The notes: generated by a model not told the origin, from the sequence alone. 25,450 nt of DNA from a virus (IMGVR_UViG_3300007541_000193:1-25450), one strand, 5' to 3'; shown: positions 16,924 to 24,874, numbered from the stretch's first letter. Made by a program: numbers and translations.

Positions 16924-18792
16924 ATGGCAACTAGAATGCAGCAAAGAAGGGGTACCGCAGCAGAGTGGACCTCGGCAGATCCAGTACTAGCAGCTGGAGA
17001 AATTGGTTACGAAACAGACACTGGACGTTTTAAGTTTGGTGATGGTGCTACCGCATGGAGTAGCATTGAATACTTCAGCAGTGCTAATGATATCATTGAT
17101 GGTGCTCCTGCTGCCCTTGACACACTTAATGAGCTAGCTGCTGCTCTTAATGATGATGAAAACTTTGCTGCAACCGTAACAACAGCACTTGGAAATAGAG
17201 TACTTCTACGAGTTGATACCGCAGACAACTGGGCAAATAGTGCAGCATCAGATCCAATTGATGCCTACGCCCTTGTTATTGAAGCAGATACTGGCAAGGC
17301 TAAGGTAAACGGCAACGATGATACAGTTGTCTTTGCTGGCCTAGACTATCTAGCAACTGAGGTTTATGTAGACGGAGCAATTGCAGCAGCAATTCCATCA
17401 ACTGTTGACTCAACTGAGATTGGATATCTTAATGGAGTAACCTCTTCTATTCAAGACCAGATCAACACACTGTCTGGAGAGCTTGACACAGCAGAAGCAG
17501 ACATCTCAACTGCTCAAGCAGATATTGTTACCAATTCTGGAGATATCTCAACGCTACAGTCTAGCGTTGCAACTGCACAGACAGATATCACCAACCTGCA
17601 ATCGGCAGTTACTGGTAATGATACAGACATTGCTACTTTGCAAACAGACAAGGCAAATCTTGATAGCCCAACATTCCAGGGTACCGTTGTTCTTCCAGCA
17701 ACAACCTCAATTGGAAGTGTTGATGGAACTGAAATTGGTTATCTAGATGGAGTAACATCAGGAATTCAAGCTCAGATTGACGGAAAGCTTGGAACTACTA
17801 CAGCTACCGCTACATATGCTCCACTCTCAGGACCTACATTTACAGGAACTGTTTCTTTGCCATCCACAACCTCAATTGGTAACGTAGATGCAACTGAACT
17901 AGGATACCTAGATGGCGTAACATCGGGTGTACAGGCACAGCTTGACGCTAAGGCAGATCTTGCCAGCCCAACATTTACAGGTACCGTTTCTGGTATCGAT
18001 AAGGCAATGGTTGGCCTTGGAAATGTTGACAACACTGCAGATGCAGACAAGCCAGTATCTACAGCTACTCAAACAGCTCTAGACCTAAAGGCCAATCTTG
18101 CTGGAGCGACATTTACTGGAGATGTGACAGTTGACACCAACCTTGTTGTTGAAGGAGACTTCACCGTAAATGGTACAAACTTCTCTGCAAGTGCAACAAG
18201 CATTACAATTGAAGACAACATCGTTCAGCTAGCACACCAGAACTCAGCCAACACGGTTGACCTAGGTCTTGTGGTAGCCTACAATGACGGATCAGTAGGA
18301 CACGCTGGTATCGTAAGAGACGTATCTGATGACACATGGAAGCTCTTTAAGGGAGTTGCTACTGAGCCAGCTACCACAGTTGCTTTTGCAGAGGGATCGC
18401 TTGATGACCTAGCTTTGAACAACCTAACAGCTGCTGGAGTTGTCTTTACAGACGGAACTCAGACAAAGGCTGGTGTCCCATCACTTACAGAGTTTGCAGA
18501 GAAGACTGCAAGCTACACTCTTGACACTCTTGACCACCAAGACAACATTGTCGAGATGAACTCTGCTAGTGCAACTACCTTTACAATTCCAACAGACGCT
18601 GCACTGGCATGGCCAGTAGGAGCATCAATGGATATCTTCCAAACAGGTGCGGGACAGGTAACAATCTCTGGAGACACAGGTGTTACTGTAAACTACACAC
18701 CAGGAAACAAGCTCCGTACTCAGTGGTCTTCTGCTACAATATTAAAGAGGGCATCAAACAGCTGGGTAATCTATGGAGACCTTACAGCTTAA
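16924..18792 (+). CDS. Long tail fibre, 622 aa
   Basis: The N-terminus MATRMQQRRGTAAEWTSADP followed by GEIGYETDTGRFKFGDGATA is the typical attachment domain of tail-fibre proteins (hyaluronidase/major-tropism-determinant-like start). It continues with APAALDTLNELAAALNDD (shared with the 14524 fibre), three copies of an xEIGYLDGVTSxIQAQ repeat, coiled segments, a PTFTGTVSLPSTTSIGN repeat set and the C-terminal domain (last ~95 residues) also present at 10179-10808. It is a trimeric adhesin. AGGAG precedes the ATG. Confidence 0.85.
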   Translation: MATRMQQRRGTAAEWTSADPVLAAGEIGYETDTGRFKFGDGATAWSSIEYFSSANDIIDGAPAALDTLNELAAALNDDENFAATVTTALGNRVLLRVDTADNWANSAASDPIDAYALVIEADTGKAKVNGNDDTVVFAGLDYLATEVYVDGAIAAAIPSTVDSTEIGYLNGVTSSIQDQINTLSGELDTAEADISTAQADIVTNSGDISTLQSSVATAQTDITNLQSAVTGNDTDIATLQTDKANLDSPTFQGTVVLPATTSIGSVDGTEIGYLDGVTSGIQAQIDGKLGTTTATATYAPLSGPTFTGTVSLPSTTSIGNVDATELGYLDGVTSGVQAQLDAKADLASPTFTGTVSGIDKAMVGLGNVDNTADADKPVSTATQTALDLKANLAGATFTGDVTVDTNLVVEGDFTVNGTNFSASATSITIEDNIVQLAHQNSANTVDLGLVVAYNDGSVGHAGIVRDVSDDTWKLFKGVATEPATTVAFAEGSLDDLALNNLTAAGVVFTDGTQTKAGVPSLTEFAEKTASYTLDTLDHQDNIVEMNSASATTFTIPTDAALAWPVGASMDIFQTGAGQVTISGDTGVTVNYTPGNKLRTQWSSATILKRASNSWVIYGDLTA

Positions 18793-18823
18793 TAACTAAA
18801 TAAGAAATTGACAGGAGAAATTA

Positions 18824-19720
18824 ATGGCTAAGAAAGAAGCAGGTGGAAAGTCCTCTCAGCAGAATGACTTTCTACAACCACTAGCACCAACACTAAGCAG
18901 TGCTACAAATGTTGGAACAGGCAGGGCATACAATAACGGTGCTATTGAAGTAACATTTTCTCTAGATCCGCTATCTCCTCCTGCAACTTCTTATAATGTT
19001 TACGACAGCGGAAACAACCTGCTTGGATCTGGAAGCTCTTCGCCATTTACCGTAACTGGACTATCATCAGATACATCCTACACCGTATATCTTACTGCTG
19101 TAAACAATTCTGGAGAGTCAGACCCTTCTGGAACACAAACAGTTACAGTTACAACTGTACCAGCTACCCCAAGTGCTCCAACAGCATCCTCTACAACAGC
19201 AGATGTTGATGACGTTTCTTGGACAGCACCATCAAACGGTGGATCAGCCATTACCCTATATTCTTGGGAGTGTGATGATGGAAAGTCTGGAACTGATACT
19301 GGCACATCAATTACAGTTGCTCAGGAGGGTACAGGTAGCTCTACAAATGCATACCGTGTCAAGGCTACAAATGCTAACGGTGATTCAGAGTTTTCAGCTT
19401 ACTCTAATGCCGTTGATACCGTTGCACCATTCTTTCCACCATTCTTCCCGTTCTTCCCCCCATACTTCCCGCCATTCTTCCCATTCTTCCCCTTCTTCCC
19501 TTACTTCCCACCGTTCTTCCCATTCTTCCCGTTCTTCCCTTACTTCCCACCGTTCTTCCCATTCTTCCCACCGTACTTCCCACCATTCTTCCCATTCTTC
19601 CCGTTCTTCCCACCATTCTTCCCACCGTACTTCCCACCGTACTTCCCACCTAGGTTCGGACCATACTTCCCACCATTCTTCCCATTCTTCCCACCTAGAT
19701 TCACTAAGTACTTCCTCTAA
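18824..19720 (+). CDS. FN3 protein with long (F/Y)-F-P repeat tail, 298 aa
   Basis: Two fibronectin type III-like domains (about 20-112 with YNVYDSG, TGLSSDTSYTVYLTAVNNSG; about 113-198 with VSWTAPSNGGSAITLYSW) are followed by ~95 residues (203-298) of almost pure Pro/Phe/Tyr in FFP, YFP and PP units, ending PPRFTKYFL. AGGAG precedes the ATG. FN3 modules on phages bind carbohydrate on host cells; the repeat is likely an extended spacer or polymerising segment. It directly precedes the oxygenase cluster, the main reason to suspect hydroxylation of its prolines. Confidence 0.8.
   Translation: MAKKEAGGKSSQQNDFLQPLAPTLSSATNVGTGRAYNNGAIEVTFSLDPLSPPATSYNVYDSGNNLLGSGSSSPFTVTGLSSDTSYTVYLTAVNNSGESDPSGTQTVTVTTVPATPSAPTASSTTADVDDVSWTAPSNGGSAITLYSWECDDGKSGTDTGTSITVAQEGTGSSTNAYRVKATNANGDSEFSAYSNAVDTVAPFFPPFFPFFPPYFPPFFPFFPFFPYFPPFFPFFPFFPYFPPFFPFFPPYFPPFFPFFPFFPPFFPPYFPPYFPPRFGPYFPPFFPFFPPRFTKYFL
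19426..19707 (+). repeat. DNA repeat encoding (F/Y)FP units, long array
   Basis: About 280 bases of nine-base TTCCCATTC/TTCCCGTTC-type units with three-base proline insertions. Strong internal homology would allow in-frame length change by recombination or slippage. Antisense and +2-frame open frames here (Glu/Trp- or Ser/His-rich) are by-products of the repeat. Confidence 0.85.
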
Positions 19721-19731
19721 TAGGTAGCACA

Positions 19732-19761
19732 AAAAGCCCAGGGCACTAGTCCTGGGCTTTT
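19732..19761. terminator. Bidirectional intrinsic terminator closing the fibre array
   Basis: AAAAGCCCAGG (19732-19742), loop GCACTAGT, CCTGGGCTTTT (19751-19761): 11 perfect base pairs with an A-tract before and a T-tract after, so it can work in both directions. Confidence 0.85.
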
Positions 19762-19762
19762 G

Positions 19763-19771
19763 TGTTATAAT
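19763..19771 (+). promoter_or_regulatory. Extended -10 promoter fused to the terminator, leaderless
   Basis: TGTTATAAT begins two bases after the terminator stem; six bases (AGTGTT) later is the ATG at 19778. It starts the oxygenase cluster. Confidence 0.7.
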
Positions 19772-19777
19772 AGTGTT

Positions 19778-20515
19778 ATGAATGATTGGCATACAAAAGA
19801 TAGATCAGAAACATCTAGTAATAGGATGACAACAAGACAAACTGTAGAAGGTGTTACGGTAGAGAACCCAGCATTAGGCATTAATCTTTATAAAAATGCA
19901 ATATCAGCTGAAAACTGTCAAAAAATTATTAACACTTTAGAAAATAATTTAGGACCAGATAAAAAGTATGACTGGCAACCTGCCATGGTAACTGAGGCAG
20001 ACACCCCAGAAACATCTGCTAGACATTGTGTAGATTTTAAAATAGGCAAACACTTTAAGACACTGGGTGCCATAGATGATTTAAACAAAGAGCTGTACGA
20101 AGCTCACGAAATAACATTTGATTCAATTTTTCCAATATCTCAAGACTATGGACGTTATTGGGGCGTTGGGGTAAACTATTTTGAATCATTTAATTTTGTA
20201 AAATATGATGGGCCAGGAACTCATTTTAAAGTACATGCAGACCATGGTCCTGCTTATGTTTGTACTGTTTCCATTGTTGCTTATCTTAATGATGACTATG
20301 ACGGAGGAGAAATTTATTTCCCTAGGTTCGATCTAACCATTAAGCCAGAGCCAGGAGATGTAGTAATTTTTCCATCCACATATATTTATGAGCATGCATC
20401 ACAACCAATGATTGGTGGAACCAAGTACTCTGTCGTAGTAATGACAGACTACAACGATAGGGGAAACCTAAGGTACCACCCATATCGTCAAGAAGACCAG
20501 AAAGTAATATATTAA
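19778..20515 (+). CDS. 2OG-Fe(II) oxygenase, prolyl-4-hydroxylase-like, 245 aa
   Basis: The ATG at 19778 matches the leaderless promoter; a frame from 19760 would start inside the terminator. Iron ligands: H153-x-D155 (KVHADHG) and H206 (YEHASQP). The 2-oxoglutarate anchor position holds K216 (GTKYSVV) rather than arginine, as in its neighbour. NDDYDGGEIYFPRFDLTIKP is the typical P4H-like core. The N-terminal 140 residues are helical. It and the next gene form a paralogous pair. Probably hydroxylates a protein or small molecule; substrate unknown. Confidence 0.85.
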   Translation: MNDWHTKDRSETSSNRMTTRQTVEGVTVENPALGINLYKNAISAENCQKIINTLENNLGPDKKYDWQPAMVTEADTPETSARHCVDFKIGKHFKTLGAIDDLNKELYEAHEITFDSIFPISQDYGRYWGVGVNYFESFNFVKYDGPGTHFKVHADHGPAYVCTVSIVAYLNDDYDGGEIYFPRFDLTIKPEPGDVVIFPSTYIYEHASQPMIGGTKYSVVVMTDYNDRGNLRYHPYRQEDQKVIY

Positions 20516-20523
20516 GGTAAAAC

Positions 20524-21258
20524 ATGGTAGATAAACTAACAGCCACAGAGGGCAAAGAAGAACACGAAGACATCCAAAAAAGAATTGAAAGATTCTATAC
20601 TATTGACAAACAGACCTGGTCAAAAGTAGAAGAAGTCGGGCCAGGAATCTTTAAATTTAGCGACAATCTTCCAAAAGATATGAATATTATTCAACGACTA
20701 GAAGAAGTTATCCTAGATCCATCTAATCACTATAGCTATATGGATGCTATGGTAGGATATGGAATGAAAATTCCAGAGTATCGTGACTGTGTAGATTTTA
20801 AGTATAAGAAAACTGATATCGAGCATGATAAGTCAGAAGCTAGCCTAAAGCTGCAACAGTTATGGCAAGATGTATATGACAGAAATGTGCAGGCTGTTAA
20901 GTATTACGCAAGGCACTTTAATATTGGAGAACTTAGATACTGGGAAGCTATGAACTTTGTAAGATACGGCCCTGGGCAGCACTTCCAAGAGCACTCGGAC
21001 AACGGGTACTCCTATAACTGCATTGTATCCCTAGTTTCATATCCAAACGACGATTATGTTGGCGGGGAGCTTTATTTTAGACAACAAAATCTAACACTAA
21101 CACCAAAAGCAGGAGATCTTTTTGTCTTTCCGTCTAACTATATGTATGCTCACAGAGCAATGCCAGTAACTGAAGGTGTTAAATACTCTATCGTAACTAT
21201 GCTTGATTACTCAGACAAGTATCACAGGCCTGAATTTTATCAAGAGACTGGTAGCTAA
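20524..21258 (+). CDS. 2OG-Fe(II) oxygenase, prolyl-4-hydroxylase-like, 244 aa
   Basis: Iron ligands H157-x-D159 (QEHSDNG) and H210 (YAHRAMP), anchor K220 (GVKYSIV), core NDDYVGGELYFRQQNLTLTP. It shares with the preceding protein a (D/H)CVDFK motif about 70 residues upstream of the HxD and the lysine anchor, so the two are likely tandem duplicates. AAGG lies six bases before the ATG. TAATG links it to the DUF6065-like gene, which argues for joint expression. Confidence 0.85.
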   Translation: MVDKLTATEGKEEHEDIQKRIERFYTIDKQTWSKVEEVGPGIFKFSDNLPKDMNIIQRLEEVILDPSNHYSYMDAMVGYGMKIPEYRDCVDFKYKKTDIEHDKSEASLKLQQLWQDVYDRNVQAVKYYARHFNIGELRYWEAMNFVRYGPGQHFQEHSDNGYSYNCIVSLVSYPNDDYVGGELYFRQQNLTLTPKAGDLFVFPSNYMYAHRAMPVTEGVKYSIVTMLDYSDKYHRPEFYQETGS

Positions 21259-21977
21259 TGCAGATAAATGTTTACAAGGGCTTTAAGGATAAGCCAGCGA
21301 TTATTGATCAGCTGGCCTTAACTAGAGATTGGATGGATTTTACTTTTGATAGACACGCCTATCATTGCTTTCCAATGACCCTTGCAAATAGGTTAGGATG
21401 GGGAATTTCTTTCCCAGAAGATATTGTTATTAAATGGGACGGGATTAATGATTCTACACCAGACCATGTTGAAATAATTAAAGGACACGATTATGTTTAC
21501 GGGGGCAGGGGAAATAGTACAATAAGTTTTTCTACAGGGCTAGTGTTTAATTCAGAAGAAAACGTAAGTCTGCTAACCATGCCAGTTCCAAATCAATTTA
21601 TTCGTGGAACACAATGTATCACAACAATAATTAGCACTTCTGTGCTTGTAGGGGACATCCCAATTGCCTGGATGATAACAGAGCCCCACATAGAAATTAC
21701 AATACCAGCTGGAACCCCAGTTGCAGCGATTGTTCCAATTTCACTTTCAGACGTTCAGTCTTATGATCTAACAATTCATTCGGGGTCACCAGAATATATG
21801 AAAACTGCTGAATGGAATAATAGAATGCAAGAGCGAGGCAGAGTTTCTCAAGAAAAGAATCAGGCAGGAGAGTGGACACATTATTATCGAGATGCCACAG
21901 ACCATACAGGAGAGCCCCTAGGCAAGCATGAAACCAAAAAGATTTTAATGAAAGTAACAGACCTATCAGATGAATAA
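21258..21977 (+). CDS. DUF6065-like beta-sandwich protein, 239 aa
   Basis: FDRHAYHCFPMTLANRLGWG near residue 30, followed by FPEDIVIKWDGIN, matches from memory the DUF6065 family (unknown function, found in phages and bacteria). A second conserved part is EPHIEITIPAGTPVAAIVPI near 142-161; the C-terminal ~70 residues are polar and helical. The gene is TAATG-coupled to the upstream oxygenase. Its relation to 2OG enzymes is unexplained; it may present or bind the substrate. Family call moderate, function unknown. Confidence 0.65.
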   Translation: MQINVYKGFKDKPAIIDQLALTRDWMDFTFDRHAYHCFPMTLANRLGWGISFPEDIVIKWDGINDSTPDHVEIIKGHDYVYGGRGNSTISFSTGLVFNSEENVSLLTMPVPNQFIRGTQCITTIISTSVLVGDIPIAWMITEPHIEITIPAGTPVAAIVPISLSDVQSYDLTIHSGSPEYMKTAEWNNRMQERGRVSQEKNQAGEWTHYYRDATDHTGEPLGKHETKKILMKVTDLSDE

Positions 21978-22701
21978 AATTATTAAATTTATTAATACAC
22001 GAGCCTGGTCAAACATGGATAGTCCATCGGCCCCAGCACCCGCAGGTCAAAAAAATATTCCAGAGTGGTATCGTGATGCAGATAGGTTTGCCAAAATGCC
22101 AAACGGAGATCATTACGTAGACCCAATGAATCAGGGTAAAATTCCAACATGGAAGGCCTGTCCAGCCATATATGACATAATGACCACTGGGTATGTTTTT
22201 AGAACGCCATGCGATATTGAATTTAAAAAAGTAAATGGTAAAATTACTGGAAAAACGCTAGATTCAAGCTATGCAGATTTTTTGCACTCTAGAGACCCTA
22301 TGCCACAGTTTGTCGTACCACATGGCTATGATGAAGTGCACTTTGCATGGTACTCTGACTGGACTGTCTCTACTCCCGAAGGATATAGCGTTTTATACTC
22401 TCAACCATTTGGAAGATATGACCTACCCTTTATGACAACTAGCGGAATTATAGATAATGACAAGGTGGCGATGTCTGGCACAATGCCATTTTTTATACAA
22501 AAAGGCTGGGAGGGCATTATTCCAGCTGGAACCCCCTATTCACAACTAATCCCCTTTAAAAGAGAAGACTGGGATTCTGAGTGGGACAAGCAAAGCCCCC
22601 TAGATATTCATAAGAAAAAAATGGATGCCAATAGGACTTTTCGTGTAAAAGACGGTGGCGTTTATTTGAAAAGTTTTTGGTCTAAAAGAAAATATAGCTA
22701 A
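21970..22701 (+). CDS. Protein of unknown function with IPAGTP motif, 243 aa
   Basis: The N-terminus (MNKIIKFINTRAWSNMDSPS, then IPEWYRDADRF) and the middle (KACPAIYDIMTTGYVFRTPC) resemble a group of cyanophage/marine-phage hypothetical proteins. The segment GWEGIIPAGTPYSQLIPFK corresponds to IPAGTPVAAIVPI of the preceding DUF6065-like protein, and both have a long tryptophan/tyrosine-rich beta region, so a common fold is likely. The ATG overlaps the previous stop by eight bases. It is placed between two pairs of 2OG genes. Function unknown. Confidence 0.6.
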   Translation: MNKIIKFINTRAWSNMDSPSAPAPAGQKNIPEWYRDADRFAKMPNGDHYVDPMNQGKIPTWKACPAIYDIMTTGYVFRTPCDIEFKKVNGKITGKTLDSSYADFLHSRDPMPQFVVPHGYDEVHFAWYSDWTVSTPEGYSVLYSQPFGRYDLPFMTTSGIIDNDKVAMSGTMPFFIQKGWEGIIPAGTPYSQLIPFKREDWDSEWDKQSPLDIHKKKMDANRTFRVKDGGVYLKSFWSKRKYS

Positions 22702-22709
22702 GTTAATCG

Positions 22710-22718
22710 TGATATAAT
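22710..22718 (+). promoter_or_regulatory. Extended -10 promoter, leaderless
   Basis: TGATATAAT, six bases (GTAGCT), then the ATG at 22725. ATAGCTA (22694-22700) and TAGCTAT (22720-22726) form an inverted repeat around it. Confidence 0.65.
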
Positions 22719-22724
22719 GTAGCT

Positions 22725-23447
22725 ATGGAAAATCAAACATTAGCAAATGATATAAATCACGGACCTGAGCCAGAAAGAATCTCCATTACCCCATCGGGAT
22801 ATTATGGAGACTCTGCCGATATGATACAGGCTAGAGAAAACTTTATGACTGAGGAAGAGCTGACAAAGCTAAATGATTTTATTCGCAACAACACAGTCTG
22901 GGACATCACAGAAACTCATTATAATGACGAAGGAACTGTGATTTATGATTCCGATTATTGGAAAGATCGTGTAGCCTGCTATCCTTCAATAGCAAAAACT
23001 AACACAGAAGTTCCCGACATTATTGAGGGAATGGTTGCTAGGCTTAAAAAAGAGGTAGATGCATTTTATAGAGTAGATGCCTGGCCAACAAGCCCAGCAA
23101 TGGTAAGATGGCTGCCAGGCCAACTACAAATGCCACACGCAGACAAAGAGTTGCACGTAGGAGACGATGCGGGCAAGCCAAATGATTTTCCTTGGTATGA
23201 TCTAGCAGGACTATTTTATATTAATGATGATTACGAAGGTGGAGAGTTATATTTTCCAAATCAAGGAATTCAGTTTAAGCCCAAAAAGGGAGCTGCATAC
23301 TTTTTTCCAGGAGACATGAATTTTATACATGGAATTACAGCAGTAGAGTCTGGCATCAGGTACACAGTACCGTTTTTCTGGACTATTCGTAAACACTATA
23401 CTGAAGAAGAGTGGGCTGAAAAAATGGCTTTAGAGGAGCAAGAGTAA
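22725..23447 (+). CDS. 2OG-Fe(II) oxygenase, prolyl-4-hydroxylase-like, 240 aa
   Basis: Iron ligands H138-x-D140 (MPHADKE) and H202 (FIHGITA), anchor R212 (GIRYTVP), core INDDYEGGELYFPNQGIQFK followed by KPKKGAAYFFPGD. Residues 36-130 are helical, with an MTEEELTKLNDFIR segment. It starts a second leaderless transcript and is TAATG-linked to the next oxygenase. Unlike the first pair it has the usual arginine anchor, so the cluster holds at least two subfamilies. Confidence 0.85.
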   Translation: MENQTLANDINHGPEPERISITPSGYYGDSADMIQARENFMTEEELTKLNDFIRNNTVWDITETHYNDEGTVIYDSDYWKDRVACYPSIAKTNTEVPDIIEGMVARLKKEVDAFYRVDAWPTSPAMVRWLPGQLQMPHADKELHVGDDAGKPNDFPWYDLAGLFYINDDYEGGELYFPNQGIQFKPKKGAAYFFPGDMNFIHGITAVESGIRYTVPFFWTIRKHYTEEEWAEKMALEEQE

Positions 23448-24187
23448 TGGCATATATTTACACAGATATCAAAGATGAAGACTTTATTGTTTGGAAAGAT
23501 GAACCAAATGATAACCCAAAAAGTATTTTGGGAGTTAAAGACAATAGAATTGTAGAAATTCCAAATTTTGTAGACGATGAAACCGCAGACAGCATGGTAA
23601 AATATTTTGAGCACTATGCTGAAATGTGGGGACACATTGCATTTTACGGCTCATCTGGAATGGGAATTATGCCAGATGATCCGACAATTGACGATTTTAA
23701 TTTGCCCAGAAACTTTTTTGAACAAATCAAAAATGCTTATCAAGCAACCGTAGCACACGTATTTGGAAGGCCAGTAAAGCCTAACACATCTCATGCACAA
23801 AAGTGGATGGTTGGAGGATTTGCAGCCCCACATTCAGATAACTCTGATTTTGAAGGAGTCCCAAACTCTTTTCAGATTAATAAATACGTAGGCATTTTAT
23901 ATCTAAATGATGACTACGAAGGTGGACACCTATACTTTCCAGATCATGATATAGACTTTAAACCACAAAAGCTTTCATTTATTGTTTTCCCAGGTGGCGT
24001 TGAAAATGTACATGGTGTTAGCGAAATTACTGAAGGCACTAGGTACACAATGGTTTCTTTTTGGGACTATGAAGAAGCAGAATACTCTGAAGAGCAACTT
24101 GAGGCTTTTGAAGAAGAACTCAAGATTGTTCGTGAAGAGCAGGCAAAGCAGAGAGAAGAGTGGGAAAGCGGAAACAAGTATGCATAG
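23447..24187 (+). CDS. 2OG-Fe(II) oxygenase, prolyl-4-hydroxylase-like, 246 aa
   Basis: Iron ligands H129-x-D131 (APHSDNS) and H189 (NVHGVSE), anchor R199 (GTRYTMV), core LNDDYEGGHLYFPDHDIDFK. The last ~35 residues are a charged helix ending REEWESGNKYA, which resembles the end of the next protein (RQQWLETGDPGF), marking these two as tandem duplicates. GAGGAG lies before the TAATG junction with the previous gene. Substrate unknown. Confidence 0.85.
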   Translation: MAYIYTDIKDEDFIVWKDEPNDNPKSILGVKDNRIVEIPNFVDDETADSMVKYFEHYAEMWGHIAFYGSSGMGIMPDDPTIDDFNLPRNFFEQIKNAYQATVAHVFGRPVKPNTSHAQKWMVGGFAAPHSDNSDFEGVPNSFQINKYVGILYLNDDYEGGHLYFPDHDIDFKPQKLSFIVFPGGVENVHGVSEITEGTRYTMVSFWDYEEAEYSEEQLEAFEEELKIVREEQAKQREEWESGNKYA

Positions 24188-24195
24188 GAGATAGC

Positions 24196-24873
24196 ATGTT
24201 AGACGTAGAAAAGATTATTCATAAAGACGATATAGTAGAATATCCAGGATTTTTAAGTCCAGAAGAGTCGCAAAGGCTTATTGATTATTATGAGAGCGAT
24301 GCAGACTCCTGGGAGCTAACATGCTTTTTTAATGCTAGAGTAATGGATCCAAGGGCACCGATGGCTAAGGGTGTGTATCCAGAAATTAATGATGATTACT
24401 TTAATGGTCTTAGAGAAAAGGCAAAAGAGTATGGAGAGGCCGCTATGGGCAGAGGTTTGAGAAATCTTACTCTTAGTGCACACAAGTGGCTACCAGGAGC
24501 CTTTGCTTCAGATCATGCAGATAATGCGGAACTTGATGGAACTCTGAATGCATGGCAAGAAAATAAGATGGTAACCATTATTTATCTTAATGATAATTAT
24601 GAAGGTGGGGAGCTAACCTTTAGGGACCACGGGCTTTCAATTGCACCAAAACAGGGAACTATGGTTGCTTTTGACGTAGGATTTGGAAATATTCACGGGG
24701 TTAATGAAGTAACCTCTGGGGAAAGATGGACAATGCTCTTGTCGTGGGATTGGGCAGACTCTGTGTATCCAGAAGGATTTTTGGAACAGCTAAAGGCCGA
24801 AAGAGACGGTATGTTGCCAGAACAACAGGTGCAAAGACAACAGTGGTTAGAAACGGGTGACCCAGGATTTTAA
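24196..24873 (+). CDS. 2OG-Fe(II) oxygenase, prolyl-4-hydroxylase-like, 225 aa
   Basis: I start at the ATG at 24196, which has AGGAG immediately upstream; the longer frame from 24160 overlaps the previous gene. Iron ligands H107-x-D109 (SDHADNA) and H167 (NIHGVNE), anchor R177 (GERWTML), core LNDNYEGGELTFRDHGLSIA. The DNAxxxG(V/T)xN segment after HxD and the C-terminal helix match the preceding enzyme. It is part of the 22725-25450 run. Confidence 0.85.
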   Translation: MLDVEKIIHKDDIVEYPGFLSPEESQRLIDYYESDADSWELTCFFNARVMDPRAPMAKGVYPEINDDYFNGLREKAKEYGEAAMGRGLRNLTLSAHKWLPGAFASDHADNAELDGTLNAWQENKMVTIIYLNDNYEGGELTFRDHGLSIAPKQGTMVAFDVGFGNIHGVNEVTSGERWTMLLSWDWADSVYPEGFLEQLKAERDGMLPEQQVQRQQWLETGDPGF

Positions 24874-24874
24874 T

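Noticed and set aside
11059-19707. Repeats considered as CRISPR or minisatellite arrays
   Set aside because: There are no unique spacers of constant length; the arrays are degenerate, in frame and protein-coding.
5987-19720. Search for a diversity-generating retroelement acting on the fibre genes
   Set aside because: No reverse transcriptase and no template/variable repeat pair was seen in this window.
19394-19792. Glu/Trp-rich open frames antisense to the FFP repeat, and a Ser/His-rich frame on the same strand (19173-19727)
   Set aside because: They arise only because the repeat lacks stops in other frames; their composition is a mechanical by-product and they run through the terminator.
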